Shown: positions 16,044 through 23,979 of the stretch, piece by piece
Position numbering within the stretch: the stretch's first letter is position 1
How the letters are laid out: every line of letters starts with the position of its first letter
Assembly (NCBI GenBank): GCA_963169455.1
Contig: CAUJDW010000161.1
Coordinates: forward strand, 1 to 34,471
Source: Bacteroidota bacterium
GTDB lineage: Bacteria > Bacteroidota > Bacteroidia > Chitinophagales > Saprospiraceae
Direction: 5' to 3'
Length of the DNA stretch: 34,471 nucleotides
The notes under the pieces: generated by a model
What the model was told of the DNA's origin: nothing
What the model saw: the letters and a program-made list of their open reading frames with translations, nothing else
Database searches by the model: none
Position numbers and translations under genes: made by a program

Positions 16044-18929
16044 TTATTGCTTGATGAATTTCTTGTTGATCACCTCCTCATCCGTCTGTATGGAAAGGAA
16101 GTATATGCCCGGGAGGAGCGTGGAAATATCGATCGTTTCAAAGTCATTCAGCGTGCGGGCCTGCTTCACTTCGGCCCCATTAACCGACAATATCCGAATA
16201 CCGCGGACATTCATCGACTCCGGAATATCCAGGTTGAGCTCGTCCTTCGCAGGGTTGGGATAAAGCTTCACATCATTGGTATTCCTTGTGGAAGCCGCAT
16301 CGAGGCTGAGGAAGGGGAGCGGCGGTGTTTTCAGCTCCCGGATCGTCTGTACAGGCCCGCCGATTTCCGGCAGCCCGGAACAGTTGCCGCTGATGGTCAC
16401 CAGGTCGATGTAAACCTGGTCATTGTCGGCGCTGGCGTCGCACTGGAAGCGGAAGCGGGCGTTGGACGACAAGTCGTAGGTTCCTGCGTTGAGCGTTACC
16501 GTGGCCACATAGAAGGTGTTGTTGTTGAAACTGGAGCCTCTGGCATAGGCCGCTACTGTGCTCCAGGTGGAACCACCGTTCGAGCTGTACCGCACCCAGA
16601 AGTCCTCGCCATTTTCCATACTGTTGGCGTAGAAGTAAAATTCCACTTCCACCGAGCTGAACTCGCTCAGGTCATAGGCTCCGGAAGTCGTGGAAGAAGC
16701 CGCGCCCGAGTTGTCTCTGATCTCAATGGAGTAGCTGCCGTCCCAGGAGCGGGAGCCGCTGTAACGCCGGCAGTCGCTGCCGCCATCCGACCAGCCTTCC
16801 CATCCGGTTTCGAAAGAGTTGGAGGACTGTACGCCAGGGGTACATCCGCCGCCGCCATCCGACAGTGTAGTCACCTGAACCGTATTGCTCGGGGAGGACT
16901 CGTTGCTGGCCGCATCAAAGGCCGTTACGTACATGGAGTAAGTCGTGCTGGGCGTCAGGCCGGTAATGGTGGCCGCCGTTCCGGCCACGGAGCCGATGTT
17001 GTTGCCGTTGACATAGACGTAGTAACCGTCAACACCCACATTATCCGAAGATGCGTTCCAGGAAAGGTCCGTCGTGGTTGTAGTCGTGTTGGAAGCCGTC
17101 AGGTTGGTGGGCGCCGTGGGCGGGGTGGTGTCGCCGCCGCCGCTGGACAGGCAGAAGGGGGTTGTTTCGGAGGATCCGAAATTGCCGCCGGAAGCCAGGA
17201 CGTTGTTCGAGGCATCGCGGAGGGTGTAGGAGCCTGAGCCATACGAGCAGCAGATGCCATCGCCATAAGAGTCGAAAATGTTGAACTCATAGCAACCGTC
17301 GTTGAGGCAGGTGGACACCACCACGGTCGACCCGTCGGGCTGTGAACCGTATGTGCCGCCGGAAGCATAGGTCACGCCGCCGGCCGTGATCGTCCAGCTG
17401 GTTTCCTCCGGGTAGTTGTCCAGGACGAGGGTCAGGGTCACGTTCTGGCCGGTGCAGGGGCAGGCCGGGCAGCTGGGGCCGCCGCAGTCAATGCCGGTTT
17501 CGCCGCCGTTCTGGATGCCATCGTTGCAGGTGGGGCAGGCCGGGCAGTCGGGGCCGCCGCAGTCAACGCCGGTTTCATTGCCGTTCTGGATGCCATCGGT
17601 ACAGGACGGTGGGCCACAGGCAGAGGTGCAGGAGGCATTCGCAACGCTGTTGCGGATGACGTTGCCCGGCTGCGGGCCGAAACCGTTGTTGAAATTGATG
17701 CCTACGCTTTGCAGGTGGCAGTAGGACATGATCGTCCCGCCTCCCGAGGGATAACCGGGCAGCGGGCAGGAGCCCTCCACGCTTCCGGCGCAGCCGTCGA
17801 TTGCCGTATTGTTGCCGTTCCATACGCAGGCGTGCGTATGGCGGGAGCCCCAGAGGTGCCCGAATTCGTGGGTCACCACCATGACCGACCAGGAATAGGT
17901 AGGCACCGTAGCATAAGAAGCGTCTATGCTGGAAAAGCTTTTGCTGTTGTCCGGGTTGGAATTGCATATACCGGCAAAACCGGCGGCAATGCCGCCACTG
18001 GCCTGATAGGACAGCAACTGCGCCAGGTCGCCGTTAAAGCTGCCGGTTGCAGCCTGGAAATCGCTCAGCATGCCGCTGCTGGAAGTGCTGGAATAGGGGC
18101 TGGTGACATTCCAGACATATATCTGCGAAACCACGGCGTTGATGCTCTCATTGGCGTAGAGCGTGACCACCTGGTTCATCAGGCCGGTGACGTAATTGGT
18201 GGCGCCGCTTACGCCGCCCTTGTTGTCATGGATGTCCTTATCCACCTCGATGTACAGGCGGATGCAATCGCCCACATCGCGGGTTTGAGGGTCGAATTCC
18301 AGGTCTTTGCGCTTGTAGCCGATCCCATCGTCGGGAGTGGCGCACTCGAATGCCTCTTCGTGTAATACGTTCCGGTCATTGTAGATGATGTGCTCGCCAC
18401 GCCAGCCGTCGCCCTGCAGGCGCCCCAGCACGAGGTTGCCTTCGTCGGAGGCGATCAGGCCCATGACTTCCTGTTCAAAAATACTGATGGCCACTACCGA
18501 CCGCTGGTCGCCCCGGATAATGCCGCGGTAATGGGCGCCGAGGGGGACATCGGCTGCAGTATTGGTGGAAGCCAGCGTCACTTCAAAATCCGGGGTGAAG
18601 ATGTCCACCCTGACGAGGTCCAGTTCCATGCTGGCGCTCCGGTTTTGGGCGGGGATGCTTAGGGAAATCGCCTCCGGAGCATTGCCGGAAAGCCGGCGAA
18701 GGCTTTCAAAATCAACCTTCAGCACCTCGTAATCCACGGCGTTTTCATCCAGTTCGGTAACGCGGCTTCGCATCTGAGCGGCCACCGAGAAGGGCGCAAC
18801 CTGCTCAAAGGAAACCTGGCGGCCCTGGTAAGCCTGCACCATGTCAATCGGCTTGACGGATTGCTGCGCCTGCAGCGGGAAAAACGGCAGGCATAAACAG
18901 CTCAGCAGAAGTGTCCAAAATGCTTTCAT
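16044..18929 (-). CDS. Secreted M12-type zinc metalloprotease with Cys-rich repeats, FN3 domain and type A T9SS sorting tail
   Basis: 961 residues. A signal peptide (MKAFWTLLLSCLCLPFFPLQAQ) is followed by a propeptide-like region to about 200 and a metalloprotease domain with HEFGHLWGSRHTH (zinc ligands H354, H358, H364) and the Met-turn IMSYCH. Next come two near-identical Cys-rich units of the CNDGIQNGGETGIDCGG type (coding bases about 17455-17600), a beta-rich module, one fibronectin type III domain (about 605-690), a jelly-roll-like stretch, and a type A T9SS sorting domain (KLYPNPAKDELNLDIPE ... KKFIKQ). Export is therefore Sec plus type IX, and the protease acts outside the cell, probably on proteins as food or in surface processing. 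It has its own terminator downstream. Confidence 0.93.
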   Translation of the reverse strand: MKAFWTLLLSCLCLPFFPLQAQQSVKPIDMVQAYQGRQVSFEQVAPFSVAAQMRSRVTELDENAVDYEVLKVDFESLRRLSGNAPEAISLSIPAQNRSASMELDLVRVDIFTPDFEVTLASTNTAADVPLGAHYRGIIRGDQRSVVAISIFEQEVMGLIASDEGNLVLGRLQGDGWRGEHIIYNDRNVLHEEAFECATPDDGIGYKRKDLEFDPQTRDVGDCIRLYIEVDKDIHDNKGGVSGATNYVTGLMNQVVTLYANESINAVVSQIYVWNVTSPYSSTSSSGMLSDFQAATGSFNGDLAQLLSYQASGGIAAGFAGICNSNPDNSKSFSSIDASYATVPTYSWSVMVVTHEFGHLWGSRHTHACVWNGNNTAIDGCAGSVEGSCPLPGYPSGGGTIMSYCHLQSVGINFNNGFGPQPGNVIRNSVANASCTSACGPPSCTDGIQNGNETGVDCGGPDCPACPTCNDGIQNGGETGIDCGGPSCPACPCTGQNVTLTLVLDNYPEETSWTITAGGVTYASGGTYGSQPDGSTVVVSTCLNDGCYEFNIFDSYGDGICCSYGSGSYTLRDASNNVLASGGNFGSSETTPFCLSSGGGDTTPPTAPTNLTASNTTTTTTDLSWNASSDNVGVDGYYVYVNGNNIGSVAGTAATITGLTPSTTYSMYVTAFDAASNESSPSNTVQVTTLSDGGGGCTPGVQSSNSFETGWEGWSDGGSDCRRYSGSRSWDGSYSIEIRDNSGAASSTTSGAYDLSEFSSVEVEFYFYANSMENGEDFWVRYSSNGGSTWSTVAAYARGSSFNNNTFYVATVTLNAGTYDLSSNARFRFQCDASADNDQVYIDLVTISGNCSGLPEIGGPVQTIRELKTPPLPFLSLDAASTRNTNDVKLYPNPAKDELNLDIPESMNVRGIRILSVNGAEVKQARTLNDFETIDISTLLPGIYFLSIQTDEEVINKKFIKQ

Positions 18930-19503
18930 GCGAGAGTTTTTTCATTGATGAATAATCTTGAGTATTGCAAAGAAACCAAATGCCTGTCTGGCTGCTGCGC
19001 ATCTGCAGGCAGCTGCTTTTTTCAATAGCCGGGCTTGTCTTTTTTTATAGTATGCCGTTTGCCTGAACCCGGCAAACAGCGGAAGCCTGCCGGTTTTCTT
19101 AGTGTGAGAAAGTGCTTGTCGGAGGGAGTGTTTTATTGCCGGAAATTATACTGCTGCTTTAAGAGTTTGTAAAATTTCAATCCGCTTTTTTAACGGAATC
19201 AAATATATAAATTTTCATCCGAATTTGTGTTTTGAGGCGAAAAAATTGTGCTGATTTAAAAAAAATCCGGAGCCGCCCGAAAAGGGTTGCGCCGCGGCCA
19301 TCGGCATGCCCTTTGGAAATGGGGCGGGAAATCCAGGCACACCGTTGGAAGGCATCGGTTTACAGCACAACTTGAGCCCTTGAATTTCAAACCCTTACCC
19401 ATTGCTCATTATCACCTCCTCCATTGATAAATGTCACTAACCTGCCTTCGCAAAAAAAATTACCTTATCTCTTCAAATTTTACCCGAACTCAATTACTCC
19501 GCC
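18930..19503. other. 574-bp intergenic region between divergent metalloprotease and propeller operon
   Basis: No gene is supported. The stretch 19140-19270 is AT-rich against its surroundings and is the likely promoter zone for both directions. A short inverted repeat GTTTGCC/GGCAAAC lies at 19057-19077 with a 7-nt spacer. No exact TAnnTTTG box was seen on the plus strand, so the start of the 19504 operon cannot be placed. Confidence 0.6.
19200..19207 (-). promoter_or_regulatory. Possible -7 box for the metalloprotease gene
   Basis: On the minus strand these bases read TATATTTG, an exact Bacteroidota -7 consensus. It is 270 bp from the start codon, which would give a long leader, and no clear -33 box is present. 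Confidence 0.3.
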
Positions 19504-20718
19504 ATGAAATATCCCCTGATCCTTGCAATCATTCTGAGCCTGGCGCCCCTGTCGGGCAGCCTGGGGCAAAGCACAGCCATCAACTGGCGCGGGCCGGCGG
19601 GAAGCGGCATTTACCCCGATAAAGGCCTGCTAAAATCATGGCCGGCTTCCGGCCCGGAAATTGCCTGGTCTTACGAAAAACTGGGCGTTGGTTTTTCTTC
19701 TCCGGCCATAGCCAATGGCAGGCTTTACGTCAGCGGCATGGAAGATGAAACGGGTTACATTTACGCCCTTTCCGAAAGTGGAAAACTGCTCTGGAAAGCC
19801 GCCTACGGCCCGGAGTTCAGCGAAAGCTATCCGGGGGCAAGGTCCACCGTCACCGTAGCCGGCAACCTGTTGTATATCCTCTCCGGCCGCGGGCGGCTCG
19901 TTTGCATGAGCGCCGATGACGGGAAAATCAAATGGAGCAAAAACCTGTTCAGTGATTTTGATGGCAGAAATACGCAGTGGGGCATAACGGAAAGTGTCGT
20001 GGTGGATGGCGACAAGGTTTTCTGCACGCCGGGCGGCAAAAAGCACAACGTCGTGGCGCTGAACCGCCATACGGGCGCCCTCATCTGGTCATCACCGGGC
20101 AAAGGGGATATCTCCGCCTATTGCACGCCGCTGCTGGTAAAACTCCCGAAAAGAAAACTGCTGGTGACGATGACCGCCAACAACATCCTGGGGCTGGACG
20201 CCGATAGCGGCAAATTGCTCTGGTCGCACCCGCAAACCAACCAGTACTCCGTGCATGCCAATACGCCCGTTTACCAGGACGGGGCCATTTTCTGTTTCAG
20301 CGGTTATGGCAAGGGGGGCGCCAAACTTCAGCTCAATGAAGATGGCAGCGCCGTCACCCAAAAATGGTTCAACAAGACCCTGAACAGCCGCATCGGCGGC
20401 GCCGTGGCAGTCGGAGGTTACATTTACGGCTCAGGCGATACCAACCGGGAATGGCAGTGTATCGACTGGGCAAGCGGCGAGCAGAAATATGCTGCCAAAG
20501 AGGTCGGCAACGGCGTAGTGATCTATGCCGACGGCATGCTGTACCTGTATAGCGAACGGGGCGAACTGGCGCTGGTTAAACCGGGCTCCAGCGGATTTCA
20601 GGTAGTCAGCAAAACGAAGGTGACAGGAGGGAGCGGCCAGCATTGGGCCCACCCGGTAATCTACAACAAACGCCTGTTCGTCCGCCATGGCGATACGCTG
20701 ATCGCGTATAAAATTTAA
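19504..20718 (+). CDS. Exported PQQ-like (BamB-type) beta-propeller protein, first gene of the operon
   Basis: 404 residues with a Sec signal peptide (MKYPLILAIILSLAPLSGS, cleavage near SLG-Q). The mature start NWRGPAGSGIYPDKGLLKSW is the leader segment typical of PQQ_2 propellers, and the body shows repeated blades of the form G.LYV....G.IYAL....G.LLW (for example ESGKLLWK, DDGKIKWSK, HTGALIW, DSGKLLWSH). It is expected in the periplasm. There is no haem-binding CxxCH motif and the calcium/PQQ catalytic residues of methanol-type dehydrogenases were not recognised, so it may be a scaffold or an enzyme of unknown kind. It is one of four paralogous propellers in the operon. Confidence 0.85.
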   Translation: MKYPLILAIILSLAPLSGSLGQSTAINWRGPAGSGIYPDKGLLKSWPASGPEIAWSYEKLGVGFSSPAIANGRLYVSGMEDETGYIYALSESGKLLWKAAYGPEFSESYPGARSTVTVAGNLLYILSGRGRLVCMSADDGKIKWSKNLFSDFDGRNTQWGITESVVVDGDKVFCTPGGKKHNVVALNRHTGALIWSSPGKGDISAYCTPLLVKLPKRKLLVTMTANNILGLDADSGKLLWSHPQTNQYSVHANTPVYQDGAIFCFSGYGKGGAKLQLNEDGSAVTQKWFNKTLNSRIGGAVAVGGYIYGSGDTNREWQCIDWASGEQKYAAKEVGNGVVIYADGMLYLYSERGELALVKPGSSGFQVVSKTKVTGGSGQHWAHPVIYNKRLFVRHGDTLIAYKI

Positions 20719-20750
20719 AACCCGCGGGGTTTGGAAACCTCGCGGGTTTT
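20717..20750 (+). repeat. 34-bp palindrome between the first two propeller genes
   Basis: AAAACCCGCG and CGCGGGTTTT form the outer arms, with GGTTT/AAACC inside; the only imperfect position is a G-U pair in plus-strand RNA. It fills most of the 44-bp gap and ends in TTTT, so it could act as a partial terminator or as an mRNA hairpin. It is the same design as the palindrome at 25303-25335. Confidence 0.75.
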
Positions 20751-20762
20751 AAACCTATACCT

Positions 20763-22187
20763 ATGGAAACGCCTACTAAATACAACCTCCTCCTCCTCTG
20801 GCCCCTGGCCGGGGCCATTGCCGTGCTGGCCTGGTGGCTTTTCCATGACCCTTCCCGCCATTTTGAACGGAGCGTTCCGGGAATGGATGAACGCCCCGAT
20901 TCCAGCACGCTGCAGGAGGAGGTTGTAATCGGGGAACACTTCCAGCAGTTTTCTACGGACTACACGCCATTAACGGAGAGCTGGCCGCGTTTCCGGGGCG
21001 CCGATTTTGACAACATCAGCAAATCCGGGATCAAACTCCAAAGCGGGTTCGGCTCCCCGGGCCCGAAAATTGCCTGGACAAAGGAGCTGGGAGAAGGCCA
21101 TGCCGGCGCGGCCATTTATCAGGGCGCCGTTTACGTCCTGGATTATGACGAGCCCATTCGCGCCGATATGCTGCGCTGCTTTGAATTGAAAACGGGAAAA
21201 GAACTCTGGCGAAGGTGGTACACCATCAACCTGAAGCGCAACCATGGCATGTCCCGAACCATTCCTGCTGTCAGCGAAAAATACATCCTCTCCGTCGGCC
21301 CTATGGGCCATGCCATGTGCCTGGACCGGGCCAGCGGCGATTTGCTGTGGGGGATGGATATCGCCCGGGATTACGATTCGGAAATCCCTTTCTGGTACAC
21401 CGGCCAATGCCCATTGCTGGCAGGTGAGGAAGCGATTCTGGCCACCGGCGGTAAAGCCCTCCTGATCGGGGTGGACTGTTCAAGCGGCGAAGTGCTGTGG
21501 GAAACGCCCAATGAAGGCGGATGGAAAATGTCGCATGCCTCGGTGATGCCTTTTGAATTCAGGGGCGTGAAAATGTACGTGTACAGCGCCGTCGGCGGCG
21601 TAGCCGGAATAGCGGCCGAAGGGCCCCGGAAAGGGAGCATCCTCTGGCAAACCGGCGAATGGAACCACCAGGTAGTTGCCCCTTCACCGGTTTGCATGCC
21701 TGACGGCAGGATATTTCTTTCGGCAGGCTATGGCGCAGGTAGTATGCTGTTGCAACTTCAGGAGAAAGAAGGCGCCTTTCAGGTGGCAGTGCTCACCGAA
21801 TACGCCACCAAAGACGGCCTTGCCAGCGAGCAGCAAACGCCCATCTATTACGATGGCTACCTGTACGGCATTCTGCCCAAGGATGCCGGCGCACTGCGGA
21901 ATGAATTCGTGTGTGTCCATCCGGACAATATTCAAAAGATCGTCTGGTCGAGCGGCAAAGCCAACCGCTTTGGGCTGGGGCCGTATATGCTGGCGGACAA
22001 TAAGTTCTTTATCCTGGATGACCATGCTGTACTGACTATTGTAAAACCCAGCAAAACCCGTTACGAGCCGGTCAGCCAGGTGCAGCTCTTCGAGGGGTTC
22101 GACGCCTGGGCCCCTTTTGCCCTGGCCGACGGCTACCTCATCCTGAGAGACTCCCGGCAGATGATGTGCATCGATTTGCGAGCATAG
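20763..22187 (+). CDS. Membrane-anchored PQQ-like beta-propeller protein
   Basis: 474 residues. One transmembrane segment near the N-terminus (about residues 9-27, LLLLWPLAGAIAVLAWW) is not followed by a cleavage site, so the propeller is probably held on the outer face of the inner membrane. The WPRFRGADFDNIS leader and blades such as LKTGKELWRRW, ASGDLLWG and SSGEVLWET are those of the PQQ_2 family. Relatively few blades are canonical and the middle of the protein (GPMGHAM..., FWYTGQCPLLAG) is distinct from the other paralogues. It follows the first propeller after 44 bp containing a palindrome, and precedes the NHL gene by 28 bp. Confidence 0.82.
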   Translation: METPTKYNLLLLWPLAGAIAVLAWWLFHDPSRHFERSVPGMDERPDSSTLQEEVVIGEHFQQFSTDYTPLTESWPRFRGADFDNISKSGIKLQSGFGSPGPKIAWTKELGEGHAGAAIYQGAVYVLDYDEPIRADMLRCFELKTGKELWRRWYTINLKRNHGMSRTIPAVSEKYILSVGPMGHAMCLDRASGDLLWGMDIARDYDSEIPFWYTGQCPLLAGEEAILATGGKALLIGVDCSSGEVLWETPNEGGWKMSHASVMPFEFRGVKMYVYSAVGGVAGIAAEGPRKGSILWQTGEWNHQVVAPSPVCMPDGRIFLSAGYGAGSMLLQLQEKEGAFQVAVLTEYATKDGLASEQQTPIYYDGYLYGILPKDAGALRNEFVCVHPDNIQKIVWSSGKANRFGLGPYMLADNKFFILDDHAVLTIVKPSKTRYEPVSQVQLFEGFDAWAPFALADGYLILRDSRQMMCIDLRA

Positions 22188-22215
22188 TAACGCTGGCCTC
22201 CGGGCTCGCGAAATA

Positions 22216-23199
22216 ATGACAACAATGAAAGGAAAGGCCTTATACATTCTCCTCTTTATTCTGGCAGCCTCGATCGCCGCCATCATGGTCGCCGATTATA
22301 TCGATGGCAATACCAAAAGGGGAGAGGGCAACCCCTATGCCCTGGATATCGGGAAATACAAATCGGTGAACCCCGAGCTGGCCCACTACCGGGAGGCCCG
22401 CAACATAAGGTTGAAGTGCAGTCAACCGAAGGCCATTGCCTACTTCAACGGACAGTTATACATCGGCGCCGACAGTTTCCTGCAGGTGATCAGGCCGGAT
22501 GGCCGGCAAATACTCAAAGCGAGCCTGCCGGCTTCGCCGCAGTGCGTTTATCCCGCTGACAATGGCCGCATATACCTGGCCTACCACTCCCATATCGAAG
22601 TGCTGGATGGATCGGGCAAACAGCTGGGCGCCTGGGAGTCTCTGGGGGAAAACTCGGTTATCACATCCCTGGCCATGAAAGACGGCATCCTGTTCGCCGC
22701 CGATGCCGGCCAGCGCCGCATCGCAAGGTTTTCCCTGCCGGACGGCCAACTGCTGGGCTTTATTGAAGGGGAAACCGGAGAGGGTTCCTCCCACGGCTTC
22801 ATCGTCCCCAGCGCCACCTTCGACATAGCGGTGAATCAGGATGGCGAGCTATGGGTAGTCAACCCCGGTAAACACCGTTTTGAACAATACACGAGCGAAG
22901 GGGAACTGCGGGCTTTCTGGGAAAACAGCTCGCCCGGCATAGAAGGCTTCAGCGGCTGCTGCAACCCGGCCCAACTGGCCTTCATGCCCGATGGGTCCTT
23001 TGTAACCAGCGAAAAGCGGCTGGTTCGGATCAAGGTGCACCGCCCTTCGGGAGAGCTGGATTGCGTGGTGGCCCCGCCGGAAAAATTTGAAGAGAACGGA
23101 AAAGCGCCGGATATCGCGGTGTCACCGGAAGGAATGATCTATGCCCTCGACCTGGACCGGAAAATGGTGCGGGTTTTTGAAAAAAACAAAACGCTATGA
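22216..23199 (+). CDS. Membrane-anchored NHL/six-bladed beta-propeller with GCCNP motif
   Basis: 327 residues, or 324 if the ATG at 22225 is used. An uncleaved N-terminal membrane helix (about residues 8-26) precedes a propeller of NHL type, with blades like DGRQILKASLP, GSGKQLGAWESLG, PDGQLLGFI and SEGELRAFW. A vicinal pair C248-C249 sits in the segment GCCNPAQLAFMPDGSFVTSEK. A double cysteine in an exported protein suggests a disulfide or a metal or cluster site; this is inference. From memory, unverified, this segment with its TSEK continuation occurs in propellers encoded beside Tat-type ferredoxins in other phyla. Its stop overlaps the next start (ATGA). Confidence 0.8.
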   Translation: MTTMKGKALYILLFILAASIAAIMVADYIDGNTKRGEGNPYALDIGKYKSVNPELAHYREARNIRLKCSQPKAIAYFNGQLYIGADSFLQVIRPDGRQILKASLPASPQCVYPADNGRIYLAYHSHIEVLDGSGKQLGAWESLGENSVITSLAMKDGILFAADAGQRRIARFSLPDGQLLGFIEGETGEGSSHGFIVPSATFDIAVNQDGELWVVNPGKHRFEQYTSEGELRAFWENSSPGIEGFSGCCNPAQLAFMPDGSFVTSEKRLVRIKVHRPSGELDCVVAPPEKFEENGKAPDIAVSPEGMIYALDLDRKMVRVFEKNKTL

Positions 23200-23420
23200 A
23201 CCGGAGGCAGTTTTTTGAACGTACAGGCCGATGGGTATCAGGCGGGCTTTTAGCCCTGCTGGGCGGCTACCTCGTGTTGGAAGGAGGGGAAAAACCGCCG
23301 GCATCGTGCAGCGAAAATGCCTTCTGCAGGCAGTGCAGCAAATTCAGCAGTTGCCGCCTACCCCAAGACTCCAGTCGTGGGCGCCCCGGCAACCAGAAAA
23401 AACAACCCTATGGCAAATAA
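23196..23420 (+). CDS. Small four-cysteine protein with twin-arginine-like leader; C-terminus altered by a hairpin element
   Basis: 74 residues. The start overlaps the previous stop by ATGA. MNRRQFFERT followed by a hydrophobic stretch (GGLLALLGGYLVL) looks like a Tat or membrane leader. The mature part has C38-x5-C44-x2-C47-x5-C53, enough to hold an Fe-S cluster or another metal. After L55-P56 the frame runs straight through a REP-like hairpin (23362-23381, encoding P56-G62) and into a low-information tail that overlaps the next gene by 11 bp. The natural end was probably close to residue 57. Function unknown; the position suggests an accessory of the neighbouring ferredoxin. Confidence 0.7.
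   Translation: MNRRQFFERTGRWVSGGLLALLGGYLVLEGGEKPPASCSENAFCRQCSKFSSCRLPQDSSRGRPGNQKKQPYGK
23362..23381. repeat. 20-bp imperfect hairpin, REP/IS200-like, inside a coding region
   Basis: CCCAAGAC and GTCGTGGG flank a TCCA loop, with one mismatched pair (A-G). The layout (CCCA...TGGG, 20 bp) equals the perfect hairpin at 7992-8011, although the inner bases differ. Confidence 0.5.
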
Positions 23421-23976
23421 CAGCTCCTGTAACCGCCGGGACTTCCTCGAGAGCAGCATCCGCCTCACGCTGGCGCTGGCGGTTGGAGGCGTTGGCGGGC
23501 TGGCCATCAGCAAAGCGGCTACCGACGACTGGGTGTGGCAGATCGACCCCTTCGCCTGCACCCAGTGTGGGCGCTGCGCCGACGAATGTGTACTGTCGCC
23601 TTCTGCAGTAAAATGCGTGCATGCCTTCGACCTGTGTGGGTATTGCGACCTGTGTGGCGGCTACTTCATTCCCGGCGCAAACGCACTGAATACGGGAGCG
23701 GAGAACATGTTGTGCCCGACATCGGCCATTCAGCGGAAATACATCGAGGATCCCTATTTTGAATATGTCATCGACGAGGGGCTGTGCATCGGCTGCGCTA
23801 AATGCGTCAAGGGCTGTTCCGCCTTTGGAAACGGGTCTTTGCACCTGCAGATCAAACAGGACCTGTGTGTAAACTGCAACGAATGCGCCATAGCGAGGCT
23901 CTGCCCATCTGATGCGATAAAACGGGCGCCGGCAAGTGATCCTTATCTGATCAAGGGCGGATTTATGGAGAATTAG
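23410..23976 (+). CDS. Tat-exported multi-[4Fe-4S] ferredoxin (NapG/MauM-like)
   Basis: 188 residues from the ATG at 23410, chosen because it starts a Tat leader (NRRDFLESS then LTLALAVGGVGGLAIS); an upstream in-frame ATG at 23317 would extend through the previous gene. Cluster motifs: C50-x2-C53-x2-C56-x3-C60; C76-x2-C79-x2-C82 with C102 (and a free C69); C126-x2-C129-x2-C132-x3-C136; C153-x2-C156-x2-C159-x5-C165. That is room for four [4Fe-4S] clusters. Tat export means it folds with clusters in the cytoplasm and acts on the outer side of the membrane. Next to a membrane polyferredoxin it resembles the NapG-NapH pair, which moves electrons from the membrane to periplasmic partners. Confidence 0.87.
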   Translation: MANNSSCNRRDFLESSIRLTLALAVGGVGGLAISKAATDDWVWQIDPFACTQCGRCADECVLSPSAVKCVHAFDLCGYCDLCGGYFIPGANALNTGAENMLCPTSAIQRKYIEDPYFEYVIDEGLCIGCAKCVKGCSAFGNGSLHLQIKQDLCVNCNECAIARLCPSDAIKRAPASDPYLIKGGFMEN

Positions 23977-23979
23977 CTT

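Noticed and set aside
19057-19077. GTTTGCC/GGCAAAC inverted repeat as a terminator
   Set aside because: The stem is only 7 bp and no T-run follows on either strand.
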